A stretch of 64,000 nt of DNA from Azoarcus sp. KH32C. GTDB lineage: Bacteria; Pseudomonadota; Gammaproteobacteria; Burkholderiales; Rhodocyclaceae. Within the stretch, counting starts at the first letter, position 1. The number at the start of each line of letters is the position of its first letter. Below, piece after piece: positions 38,478-47,094 of the stretch. A program made the position numbers and the translations under genes. The DNA lies in assembly GCF_000349945.1 (NCBI RefSeq), contig NC_020516.1, positions 4,402,001-4,466,000 on the forward strand. Direction: 5' to 3'. Under the pieces are notes generated by a model. It was given only the letters and a program-made list of their open reading frames with translations, was not told the origin of the DNA and did not search any database.

Positions 38478-39884
38478 ATGACCCCCATGCACGACGGGCA
38501 ACGCGTCCCTCTTCCCGATGCTTTCCTGGCTTTCATGCGCGAGCGCTTCGGCAAGCGTTTTTCGACGGCCGACGCGGTGCGCGCGCACCATGGGCACGAC
38601 GAATCGCATTTCGCGGATGCGTTACCCGATGGCGTGGTCTGGCCGCATTCGACCGACGAGGTCGTCGAGATCATGAAGGCTTGTGGCACCCATGGCGTGC
38701 CGGTGATCGCGTTCGGCGTGGGCAGCTCGCTCGAGGGGCACGTGCTCGCGACGCGCGGCGGGATCAGCGTTGATTTTTCGGAAATGAACCGCGTGCTGCG
38801 CATCAACGCGGAGGACATGGACGTCGTCGTCCAGCCCGGGATCACGCGCAAGCAGCTCAATGCCGCGCTACATGGCACCGGGCTCTTCTTTCCGGTCGAT
38901 CCGGGCGCGGATGCGAGCATCGGAGGGATGGCGGCGACGCGGGCTTCGGGGACGAATGCCGTGCGCTACGGGACGATGCGCGAGAACGTGATGGGGCTGG
39001 AGGCGGTGCTCGCGAACGGGTCGGTGATCCGGACCGGGAGCCGCGCGCGGAAGTCGTCGGCGGGCTATGACCTGACGCGCCTGCTGGTAGGGTCGGAAGG
39101 CACGCTGGGATTGATCACGGAGCTGACGGTACGGCTGCATCCGCTGCCGGAGGCGGTGTCGGCGGCGGTGTGTGCGTTCCCGGACCTGGACAGCGCGGTG
39201 CAGACCGTGATTCAGACGATCCAGCTGGGGATTCCGGTCGCTCGCATCGAGTTGCTCGACGAGCTGACGGTGAAGGCGGTGAACCGCTTCAGCAAGACGA
39301 CGCTGCGCGAGTCGCCGATGCTGTTCTTCGAGTTCCACGGGTCGCCGGCCGGGGTCGAGGAACAGGCGCGCACCGTGCAGGAGCTGGCTGGCGAGCTCGG
39401 CGGAGCGAACTTCGAGTGGGCGACACATCCCGAGGACCGTTCGCGGCTTTGGGCCGCGCGGCACGACGTGTATTTCGCGAGCCTGAACCTGCGTGCGGGG
39501 AGCCGCGGCATCACGACCGACGTGTGCGTACCGATTTCGCGGCTTGCCGACTGCATCGCAGGGACGCGCGAGGATATTGCCGAGAGCGGTCTGATCGCGC
39601 CGATCGTCGGGCACGTGGGCGACGGGAACTTCCATACGCTGATCCTCGTGGATCCCGACAATCCGGCCGAGATCGAGCAGGCGGAAGCGCTGAATCGCAG
39701 GATCGTCGCACGCGCGCTGGAGATGGGGGGAACCTGCACCGGCGAGCACGGGGTGGGATTCGGGAAGCAGGAGTTTCTCGTCGCGGAGCATGGCCGCGAG
39801 GCCGTAGAGGCGATGCGGGCGATCAAGCTCGCGCTCGATCCGGACAACCTGCTGAATCCGGGGAAGGTGGTTCCACCACTGTAG
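38478..39884 (+). CDS. FAD-linked 2-hydroxyacid (D-lactate/glycolate-type) dehydrogenase
   Basis: Flavoprotein of the GlcD / D-lactate dehydrogenase (cytochrome) family, which oxidises a 2-hydroxyacid to a 2-oxoacid and passes electrons to a carrier. The 468-residue product has the FAD-binding domain (VGSSLEGHVLATRGG, PVDPGADASIGGMAATRASG). The C-terminal domain carries the active-site GHVGDGNFH near residues 378-386 and GEHGVG near 420. The ATG at 38478 is preferred over the TTG just before it. It is divergent from the tRNA block and 117 bases upstream of the indolepyruvate oxidoreductase. The exact substrate is unknown. Confidence 0.88.
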   Translation: MTPMHDGQRVPLPDAFLAFMRERFGKRFSTADAVRAHHGHDESHFADALPDGVVWPHSTDEVVEIMKACGTHGVPVIAFGVGSSLEGHVLATRGGISVDFSEMNRVLRINAEDMDVVVQPGITRKQLNAALHGTGLFFPVDPGADASIGGMAATRASGTNAVRYGTMRENVMGLEAVLANGSVIRTGSRARKSSAGYDLTRLLVGSEGTLGLITELTVRLHPLPEAVSAAVCAFPDLDSAVQTVIQTIQLGIPVARIELLDELTVKAVNRFSKTTLRESPMLFFEFHGSPAGVEEQARTVQELAGELGGANFEWATHPEDRSRLWAARHDVYFASLNLRAGSRGITTDVCVPISRLADCIAGTREDIAESGLIAPIVGHVGDGNFHTLILVDPDNPAEIEQAEALNRRIVARALEMGGTCTGEHGVGFGKQEFLVAEHGREAVEAMRAIKLALDPDNLLNPGKVVPPL

Positions 39885-40001
39885 GTGCACGGCAATCGGG
39901 CCGCGCAACGGTCCGGGCATTGATACGGGCGCCTGCACGGGCTAGGCTGATTGGAGCCTCAGTCGCTGGCGTGCAGTCCCTTCCGCTGCAAGGAGACCCG
40001 T

Positions 40002-43000
40002 ATGGCCGAAGTCGATCCCCTGCCCGGCGCCACCGGGCGCCCGGTGAGTCTCGAGGACAAGTACACGCTCGCATCCGGACGCGTGTTCCTCACCGGCTAT
40101 CAGGCGCTGGTGCGCCTGCTGATGATCCAGAAGGAACGCGATGCAGCAGCGGGACTAAACACGGCGGGCTTCGTGTCGGGTTACCGCGGTTCGCCGCTCG
40201 GCGGGCTCGACCAGACGCTGTGGAAGGCGAAGAAGCATCTGGCGGAACACGACATCGTGTTCCAGCCGGGGGTGAACGAGGATCTGGCGGCGACCGCCGT
40301 ATGGGGCTCGCAGCAGGTCAATCTGTCGCCGCAGGCGAAGTACGATGGCGTATTCGCGATGTGGTACGGCAAGGGGCCGGGTGTCGATCGGACCGGCGAC
40401 GTGTTCCGTCATGGCAATGCGGCCGGCACCTCGCGCCACGGCGGCGTGCTGGTGATCGCGGGCGACGATCATGCCGCAAAGTCCTCGACGCTGCCGCATC
40501 AGACGGATCATTTCTTCAAGGCGATGATGATGCCGGTGCTGGCACCGGCAGGCGTGCAGGAGTACATCGACTTCGGCGTGCACGGCTACGCGCTGTCGCG
40601 CTACTCGGGCTGCTGGGTGGCGTTCAAGGCAGTCGCGGACACCGTGGAGACGTCGGCATCGGTCGACATCGATCCGCAGCGCATCGAAGTGGTGATCCCG
40701 GCGGATTTTGCGCTGCCGCCGGACGGGCTCAACCTCCGCTGGCCGGATCCGCCGCTGGTGCAGGAAGAGCGCCTGCTGCACTACAAGTTGTATGCGGCCC
40801 TCGCCTACTGCCGCGCCAACCGGCTCAACCGCATCGTGATCGATGCGCCGGCACCACGGCTGGGGATCATCACCTGCGGCAAGTCCTATCTCGATGTGCG
40901 ACAGGCCTTCGACGATCTTGGCATCGACGAGAGCCTTGCCGCGAACCTCGGCATCCGGCTCTACAAGGTGGGCATGGTGTGGCCGCTTGAAGCAGAGGGG
41001 GTGCGGCAATTTGCTGCGGGGCTGGACGAGATCCTGGTGATCGAGGAAAAGCGTCAGCTCATCGAATACCAACTGAAGGAGGAGCTGTACAACTGGCGCG
41101 AGGACGTGCGCCCGCGGGTGATCGGCAAATTCGACGAGAAAGGCGAATGGGCGATGATCCCGAAGGACGGCGGGATCCTCGATCACGGCGAATGGCTGTT
41201 GCCGGCGGCGGGCGAACTGACGCCGGCGATGATCGCGCGGGCGATCGCGTCGCGCATTCAGCGCTTTTTCTCGTCGCCGCAGATTGAAGCGCGGCTGGCT
41301 TTCCTCGAAGCGAAGGAGAAGGCGCTCGCGGAGCGCTACTTCGCGATCGACCGCGTGCCGACCTTCTGCTCGGGCTGTCCGCACAACACCTCGACACACG
41401 TGCCGGAAGGCAGTCGTGCACTGGCCGGCATCGGTTGCCATTACATGGTGACGTGGATGCCGGAGCGGCGCACGGGCACCTTCTCGCAGATGGGCGGCGA
41501 AGGGGTGCCGTGGGTCGGGCAGGCGCCCTTCACGAACGAAAAGCACGTCTTCGCGAACCTCGGGGACGGGACCTACTTCCATTCTGGCCTGCTGGCGATC
41601 CGCCAGTCGATCGCGGCGGGCGTGAATATCACCTACAAGATCCTCTACAACGATGCGGTCGCAATGACCGGCGGGCAGCCGGTGGATGGCGCGCTGACAG
41701 TGCCGAAGATCGTGCATCAGCTCCTCGCCGAGGGCGTCGGCAATATCGTCGTCGTCACCGACGGCACGTCGCGTGCATACAGCCCCGCCGACATCCCGCA
41801 CGTGCCGATCCGGCATCGCGACGAGCTCGATGCGATCCAGCGCGATCTGCGCGCCTCGCCGGGGGTGACAGCGCTGATCTATGACCAGACCTGTGCGGCG
41901 GAGAAGCGGCGGAGGAGGAAACGCGGGACCTTCCCCGATCCAGCTCGACGGGTGTTCATCAACGAGGCGGTATGCGAGGGCTGCGGCGACTGCGGGGCCG
42001 AGTCGAACTGCATGTCGATCGTGCCCGTGGAGACGGAGTTCGGAAGGAAGCGCCGGATCGACCAGTCCTCGTGCAACAAGGATTATTCGTGCCTGAAGGG
42101 CTTCTGCCCGAGTTTCATCACGATCGAAGGCGGACAACTGCGCAAGGTGGGCGCGCGCGCGATCGACGATGCCTTCCCCGATCTGCCGATGCCGGAGCTG
42201 CCGTCGACGCAGACCCCGTTCGGCATCCTCGTGACCGGGGTCGGCGGCACGGGGGTGGTGACGATCGGGGCGCTGATCGGGATGGCGGCGCACATCGACG
42301 GCAAGGGTGTGACGGTGCTGGACATGACGGGTCTCGCGCAAAAAGGTGGCTCGGTGTTCAGCCACATCCGCGTCGCCGACCGGCCCGAAGACTTGCATGC
42401 AGTGCGGATCGCGGCGGGCGAAGCGCGTTCGGTGATCGGCGGCGACATCGTCGTGACGGCGAGCGTCGAGGCGCTGGCGAAGATGGCGGCCGGGCGCACA
42501 CGGGCGGTCGTCAATTGCGCCGAGACGCCGACCTCGGAATTCACGCGCAATCCCGACTGGAGCTTTCCGCTTTCGCGAATGGAAGGGGCGATCCGCGATG
42601 CGGTGGGCGATCCACGGGCGGCCGATTTTCTCGATGCACAGGCGATTGCGACGAAGCTGATGGGCGATGCGATCGCGACCAACGCCTTCCTGCTCGGGTA
42701 TGCCTGGCAGAAGGGCCTGGTGCCGGTGACACACGAGGCGCTGCAACAGGCGGTCGCGCTGAACGCAGTTTCGGTGGAGATGAACCGCCAGGCCTTCCTG
42801 TGGGGGCGCCGTGCGGCGACGGATCTCACGGCCGTGCTGCGCGTGGCGATGCCCGTTGAAGAAGTCGCAGCGGAGGCACCGACGCTGGATGAAGTCATCG
42901 CGCGTCGCGTCGAATACCTCACCGACTATCAGGATGCGGCCTATGCCGACCGCTACCGGATGCTCGTCGAGCGGGTGCGCAATGCCGAGCAACGGGTGGC

Positions 43001-43553
43001 CGGCGCCGGCAATCCGGAGCGTCTCGCCGAAGCGGTCGCGCGCAACTACTTCAAGGTGCTCGCGATCAAGGACGAGTATGAGGTGGCGCGGCTCTACACC
43101 GATCCGGCGTTCTGGCAGAAGGTGGAAGGCAGCTTCGAAGGCGACTTCACGGTCCGCTTCCACTTGGCGCCGCCGCTACTCGCGCAGCCGGATCCGGTGA
43201 CCGGCAAGTTGCACAAGAAGGCGTTCGGCCCGGGCATGCGCAGGGTGTTCCGCTGGCTCGCCCGGCTCCGCCGCATCCGCGGCACGCGCTGGGACATCTT
43301 CGGACGGACCGAGGAGCGCCGCGGCGAACGGGCGCTGATCACGCGATATGAGAACGACATCGCCGAACTGCTGGAGACGCTCTCCTTCCTGCGCCTGCCG
43401 CTCGCGGTGCAGATCGCGAGCCTGCCCGAGCAGATTCGCGGCTTCGGTCACGTCAAGGCGCGCAACATGAAGCAGGCCGATGCGCGGCGCGCGGCCTTGC
43501 TGGAGGAATGGCGCAAGCCGGCAATCGCGGAGCGGGAGCCGCAGGTGGCGTAG
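40002..43553 (+). CDS. Indolepyruvate:ferredoxin oxidoreductase, fused alpha/beta (IorA-IorB)
   Basis: Thiamine-diphosphate enzyme that oxidatively decarboxylates aryl pyruvates to aryl-acetyl-CoA, reducing ferredoxin. The ATG at 40002 with AAGGAG upstream gives 1183 residues. The N-terminal thiamine part runs to about 640, with the cysteine motif FCSGCPHNTST near 454. A ferredoxin-like segment follows (CEGCGDCGAESNC near 656 and CNKDYSCLKGFCP). The gamma domain comes next (GVGGTGVVTIGALIGMAAH near 740), and a C-terminal extension (DUF6537 type) starts around 930. This fused form is common in Proteobacteria. It may make phenylacetyl-CoA from phenylpyruvate. Confidence 0.92.
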   Translation: MAEVDPLPGATGRPVSLEDKYTLASGRVFLTGYQALVRLLMIQKERDAAAGLNTAGFVSGYRGSPLGGLDQTLWKAKKHLAEHDIVFQPGVNEDLAATAVWGSQQVNLSPQAKYDGVFAMWYGKGPGVDRTGDVFRHGNAAGTSRHGGVLVIAGDDHAAKSSTLPHQTDHFFKAMMMPVLAPAGVQEYIDFGVHGYALSRYSGCWVAFKAVADTVETSASVDIDPQRIEVVIPADFALPPDGLNLRWPDPPLVQEERLLHYKLYAALAYCRANRLNRIVIDAPAPRLGIITCGKSYLDVRQAFDDLGIDESLAANLGIRLYKVGMVWPLEAEGVRQFAAGLDEILVIEEKRQLIEYQLKEELYNWREDVRPRVIGKFDEKGEWAMIPKDGGILDHGEWLLPAAGELTPAMIARAIASRIQRFFSSPQIEARLAFLEAKEKALAERYFAIDRVPTFCSGCPHNTSTHVPEGSRALAGIGCHYMVTWMPERRTGTFSQMGGEGVPWVGQAPFTNEKHVFANLGDGTYFHSGLLAIRQSIAAGVNITYKILYNDAVAMTGGQPVDGALTVPKIVHQLLAEGVGNIVVVTDGTSRAYSPADIPHVPIRHRDELDAIQRDLRASPGVTALIYDQTCAAEKRRRRKRGTFPDPARRVFINEAVCEGCGDCGAESNCMSIVPVETEFGRKRRIDQSSCNKDYSCLKGFCPSFITIEGGQLRKVGARAIDDAFPDLPMPELPSTQTPFGILVTGVGGTGVVTIGALIGMAAHIDGKGVTVLDMTGLAQKGGSVFSHIRVADRPEDLHAVRIAAGEARSVIGGDIVVTASVEALAKMAAGRTRAVVNCAETPTSEFTRNPDWSFPLSRMEGAIRDAVGDPRAADFLDAQAIATKLMGDAIATNAFLLGYAWQKGLVPVTHEALQQAVALNAVSVEMNRQAFLWGRRAATDLTAVLRVAMPVEEVAAEAPTLDEVIARRVEYLTDYQDAAYADRYRMLVERVRNAEQRVAGAGNPERLAEAVARNYFKVLAIKDEYEVARLYTDPAFWQKVEGSFEGDFTVRFHLAPPLLAQPDPVTGKLHKKAFGPGMRRVFRWLARLRRIRGTRWDIFGRTEERRGERALITRYENDIAELLETLSFLRLPLAVQIASLPEQIRGFGHVKARNMKQADARRAALLEEWRKPAIAEREPQVA

Positions 43554-43623
43554 GCAGGCCTAGGCGACGGGAGCGCGCGGACGGCGCGGTATCATTGCGG
43601 CTTCGTCCCGCGCCCCGCCATCC

Positions 43624-44382
43624 ATGTCGCCAGCATTGAAAGCCCTGTCTTCCCAGCTTGCCGGCTGGGCCCTCGCGATCGGTTTGGCGCGCGGCGGCTG
43701 GCTTCCGGCCGGGATCTGGCCGCTCATCGGGGTCCAGGTCGCCGTCGCGATGGCCGTCGCAGCGGCACTGCGCAGCGACCGCTGGTGGCTCGCGATCCAC
43801 CTGGGCTTTGCGCCGATGCTGGTTCTGGCGAGCCGACTCGGCATCGCGCCGGGCTGGTATCTGGGCGGCTTCGCGCTCCTCGCCGCCATCTACTGGACGA
43901 GCTTCCGCACACAGGTTCCGCTCTACCTCTCGAACCGCCGCACGGCCGAAGCGATGGCACGCCTGCTGCCGGAAGGGCGTGCGCTGCGCGTGCTGGACCT
44001 GGGTAGCGGCACCGGGTCGTTGCTGCGGCCGCTTGCACGCCGTCGCCCGGACTGCCGCTTCGACGGCGTCGAGGCCGCGCCTGCCCCGTGGCTGATCAGC
44101 CGACTGCTCGCGCGCCGTCTCGGCAACCTGGCGCTCCGGCGCGGGGATTTTTTTGCCGAGCCATGGTCAGAATACGACGTGGTCTACGCCTTCCTTTCGC
44201 CGGTGCCGATGCCGGCGGTGTGGGAAAAGGCGGAACGGGAGCTCGCGCCGGGGGCGCTGCTCGTGAGCAACAGTTTTCCCATTCCCGGCCGTAAACCCCG
44301 GGAAGTGGTCGAGGTCGCCGACCGGCGTGCGACCCGGCTCTATGTGTACGAGGTCGCCCCGGCGCGACGGCGGGCGAAATAG
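43624..44382 (+). CDS. Membrane-anchored class I SAM-dependent methyltransferase
   Basis: The 252-residue protein has two or three hydrophobic segments in the first 90 residues, then a methyltransferase fold. SAM-binding motif I is VLDLGSGTGSLLRPL near residues 123-137, followed by the acidic FDGVEAAP strand. The acceptor is unknown. It lies 70 bases after the indolepyruvate oxidoreductase gene on the same strand; nothing else links them. A TATCAT sequence near 43590 could be a -10 box, but no good -35 was found. Confidence 0.75.
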   Translation: MSPALKALSSQLAGWALAIGLARGGWLPAGIWPLIGVQVAVAMAVAAALRSDRWWLAIHLGFAPMLVLASRLGIAPGWYLGGFALLAAIYWTSFRTQVPLYLSNRRTAEAMARLLPEGRALRVLDLGSGTGSLLRPLARRRPDCRFDGVEAAPAPWLISRLLARRLGNLALRRGDFFAEPWSEYDVVYAFLSPVPMPAVWEKAERELAPGALLVSNSFPIPGRKPREVVEVADRRATRLYVYEVAPARRRAK

Positions 44383-44478
44383 CGGCAAATCACGGCGCTT
44401 TTTCGCTGCTTGCGGCTGCGGGACGGCCCCGATAATGAGATCGTGCGGCGATGAGGCCGCGACCAGAGGTACACCGGC

Positions 44479-45192
44479 ATGGCTGAAATCATTTGCGTCA
44501 TCGGCAACAAGGGGGGCACGGGCAAGACCACCCTGTCGCACATGCTCGCCCAGGGCCTGGGGCTGCTCGGGCATCGTTCGGCGTGCGTGCTGACCGACAC
44601 ATCGCGCGAACCGCTGAGCCCCGAGGGGCGGCGCTACATCACGGCCGACGCCCGCACGCGCGAGGCGTTGGCGAAGGTCGTCGACAAGCTGCGCTCGCTG
44701 CAGGACTGGATCGGCGTGATCGACGGCGGCGGCAACCGCACCGAGATGGACCGCCGGCTGTATGCGCTGTCGGACATCGTGCTGCTGCCCTTCCGCGAAT
44801 CGCACGAGGATATCCGCACGGTCGTACGGGACCTGGAAATGTTCCCGCGTGCCTACGCGGTGCCGACGCAGTGGCCGACGAACTCCTGGCAGCGCGACGC
44901 GGCCGACCGCAATGTGGCGCAGTTGATGGGCGCGTACCGGCATCGGATCCTGAATCCCGTCTGCGCCGTGTCGGCGTCAAAGGTGCTGCTGCAGAAGAAG
45001 TTGCCCGAACAAATGCCGACCGGGCTCGCCAATGCGTGCCGTGCCTTCGCGCGACAGGTGCTGGAAGTGATGGAGATCGACCACGTGGAGCCGGTCGCCC
45101 AGGTCGAGGACGACGAGGTCGATCAGGTCGGCGGCCGTCTGTCGGCTGCGGATATGCCGATGCGCCTGCAGGCGAGCCGCCGCTCGCACTAG
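44479..45192 (+). CDS. Orphan ParA/MinD-like ATPase
   Basis: P-loop ATPase of the SIMIBI class. The 237-residue product starts MAEIICVIGNKGGTGKTT. It has the deviant Walker A with signature lysine K11 and P-loop K16-T17, and the Walker A'-like VIDGGGN near residue 80. The Walker B-like ALSDIVLLPF segment follows. No parB-like gene, plasmid gene or centromere-like repeat is adjacent, so it is not an ordinary partition pair. The Asp/Glu-rich C-terminus may bind a partner. It converges with the LuxR-type regulator, and a GC-rich inverted repeat (45202-45208 with 45220-45226) lies between the two ends. Confidence 0.8.
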   Translation: MAEIICVIGNKGGTGKTTLSHMLAQGLGLLGHRSACVLTDTSREPLSPEGRRYITADARTREALAKVVDKLRSLQDWIGVIDGGGNRTEMDRRLYALSDIVLLPFRESHEDIRTVVRDLEMFPRAYAVPTQWPTNSWQRDAADRNVAQLMGAYRHRILNPVCAVSASKVLLQKKLPEQMPTGLANACRAFARQVLEVMEIDHVEPVAQVEDDEVDQVGGRLSAADMPMRLQASRRSH

Positions 45193-45213
45193 CCGGCGAC
45201 ACCCGCGGTCCGC

Positions 45214-45843
45214 TTACAGCCGCGGGCCGTGGCGATTGATGACGATCAGTGCCTGCGCGCGGCTGGTGACGTTGAGTGCGCGGAAGATCGCCGACATGTG
45301 CACCTTCACGGTGCCTTCGGAGAGCCCCAGCAGATCGGCGATTTCGCGGTTGGTCTTGCCCTGGGCGAGTAGTTCGAGCACCCGCGTCTGCCCGGCGGTC
45401 AGGCCGAATCGCTCGCTGACTGGCGCACCCGAGCGCTTCGAGGCCGCATCGGAAGCACTGTCGGGCGAGTAGATGCCGCCAGCGAGCACGCAGCGCACGG
45501 CGTCACGCAGGACGTCGCCGGAACTCGCCTTCGACACGAAGCCCGACGCGCCACCCTTCATCGCGCGGCGGATCGACGTGGAGTCATCGAGCGCGGACAC
45601 GACAATCGTCGGCACGTCCGGGAAGCGCTTGGCCAGCACGCCCAGCAAGGAAAAGCCGTTGAGGTCCGGCAGCATCAGGTCGATCACGGCGAGATCCCAG
45701 TCCGGGCTCGCCTCGAGCTTCGCCAGCGCCTCCTCGGAACCCTGGGCTTCGACACACTCGACCCCGGGTTCCAGCCGGGACAGCGTCTGAGCCATCGCTT
45801 CACGGACGAGGGCATGGTCTTCGACGATCAGAATCCTGGTCAC
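45214..45843 (-). CDS. NarL/FixJ-family response regulator
   Basis: Two-component DNA-binding regulator. The 209-residue protein has a receiver domain with acidic pair E8/D9, phospho-acceptor D55 (LAVIDLMLPD) and conserved Lys near 105. A LuxR-type helix-turn-helix covers residues 145-205 (LTAGQTRVLELLAQGKTNRE, then LSEGTVKVH). It is divergent from the substrate-binding protein and hybrid kinase genes, which suggests that it takes the phosphate from that kinase. That pairing is inference. Confidence 0.93.
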   Translation of the reverse strand: MTRILIVEDHALVREAMAQTLSRLEPGVECVEAQGSEEALAKLEASPDWDLAVIDLMLPDLNGFSLLGVLAKRFPDVPTIVVSALDDSTSIRRAMKGGASGFVSKASSGDVLRDAVRCVLAGGIYSPDSASDAASKRSGAPVSERFGLTAGQTRVLELLAQGKTNREIADLLGLSEGTVKVHMSAIFRALNVTSRAQALIVINRHGPRL

Positions 45844-46149
45844 TCAACGCTCCGCAAACTGGGCTGCCAACGAAGCCAACAGCATAGCACGCGGCGGGCG
45901 CAGCGGGACGGGGTGCGCGGCGCGCAGCGAGTCTTCGTCCGGGATCAAGCACCCGCGCGGCGGACGCCGGAAAACCGTTCCGCCGCTCATGCGACGGCGT
46001 TTGTCAGTACTTGTTTCAGCCATTATCATCGACGCGATGGGCATAACGATCAGGCATTGCGACGCACGCGGGAGGACGCCTTGCCGCAAGGGCGAGTCCG
46101 CGCTCGACACAAGCGCCAGTCGTCGCCGTCCGGTCGCGGCGGCAGCCTC
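45844..46149 (+). promoter_or_regulatory. Divergent control region with a sigma-70 promoter at 46001-46029
   Basis: This 306-base gap holds no convincing gene. On the plus strand TTGTCA (46001-46006) and TATCAT (46024-46029) are spaced 17 bases, each one base from consensus. They predict a start near 46036 and a 5' leader of about 113 bases for the binding-protein/kinase operon. No equally good promoter was seen for the divergent regulator. GC-rich short inverted repeats occur but none is striking. Confidence 0.7.
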
Positions 46150-47094
46150 ATGAGCTTTCGGCCGAATCCGCTGCGCGCGCTCCTAGCCATCTTGCTGATG
46201 CTGCTTGCCACGGTCGGCCAGGCTGCGGGGGGCCCGCGCGTCGTGCTCGTCACGGGGGAGCGCACCGCCGCGCACGACGAGACGATCGGCGCGATCCGCT
46301 CGGCCCTGGCGCCGGAATTGAGCGCGACGGACATCGGCCTCGTCGAGGCGCAGGACTTCGACGGCGGCGGGCACGCCGAGGCGCGCATCATCGTCACGGT
46401 CGGGACTCAGGCGGCCAAGGCCGTCGGCGCGCGCCGACCGGCGCAGCCGGTACTCAACACCCTGCTGACTCGCGAACTCTACGAAGCACAGCCCGCACCG
46501 CTGCCCGGCCAGACACGCTCGGCGATCTTTCTCGACCAACCGCCGCGCCGGCAGCTTGCGCTGCTGAATGCCGCCCTGCCCGACCAAGGAACGGTCGCCC
46601 TGCTCGTCGGCCCGAATTCCGACGAACTCGCCCGCCAGTTCGTCGCCAGTGCAGGGGAGTACAAACTGCGGGTCAATGTCGTTCAGGTGAGCCAGGAACG
46701 GGAAATCTATCAGGCGCTCGAAAAGCTGCTGCGCGAGCGGTCGGTCCTGTTCGCGCTGCCCGACGCCACGGTGTTCAACACCTACACGATCCAGAACATT
46801 CTCCTCACCAGCTACCGCCACCGCACGCCACTGATCGGCTTCTCGCCGGCCTACGTGCGCGCGGGCGCCTTGCTGGCGCTGTATTCAACGCCCGCGCAAA
46901 TCGGGCGGCAGGCCGCCGCGATCGTGCGCAACGTACTGACCGGCATGGCATTGCCACCGCCGCAGGTGCCGCGCGAATTCGAGGTCGCGGCGAACCCGGT
47001 GGTGGCGCGCTCGCTCGGCATCGAACTGGACGCACCCGAACGAATCGCTGAACGCGTGCGCGAACGCGAGAACCTGAAGGAGCCGAAGCCTTGA
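46150..47094 (+). CDS. Secreted ABC-type substrate-binding protein (sensor partner)
   Basis: The 314-residue product has a signal peptide (residues 1-25, cleavage after GQA) and the two-lobed fold of the ABC substrate-binding family without any permease or ATPase gene nearby. Recognisable segments are VLVTGERTAAHDETI, IIVTVGTQAAKAV and TPLIGFSPAYVRAGALLALY. The ATG at 46150 directly precedes the signal peptide; upstream open frame is not plausible. Its stop overlaps the TTG start of the hybrid kinase, so it probably feeds a periplasmic signal to that kinase rather than to a transporter. The ligand is unknown. Confidence 0.78.
   Translation: MSFRPNPLRALLAILLMLLATVGQAAGGPRVVLVTGERTAAHDETIGAIRSALAPELSATDIGLVEAQDFDGGGHAEARIIVTVGTQAAKAVGARRPAQPVLNTLLTRELYEAQPAPLPGQTRSAIFLDQPPRRQLALLNAALPDQGTVALLVGPNSDELARQFVASAGEYKLRVNVVQVSQEREIYQALEKLLRERSVLFALPDATVFNTYTIQNILLTSYRHRTPLIGFSPAYVRAGALLALYSTPAQIGRQAAAIVRNVLTGMALPPPQVPREFEVAANPVVARSLGIELDAPERIAERVRERENLKEPKP

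Noticed and set aside
40155..43163. About 1000-codon open frame antisense to the indolepyruvate oxidoreductase
   Set aside because: The composition is Arg/His-rich shadow sequence, while the plus-strand frame shows clear family motifs throughout.
45814..46149. Upstream extension of the substrate-binding protein by about 110 codons
   Set aside because: The extension would place a signal peptide in the middle of the protein and reads through the promoter region; the ATG at 46150 fits the signal peptide.
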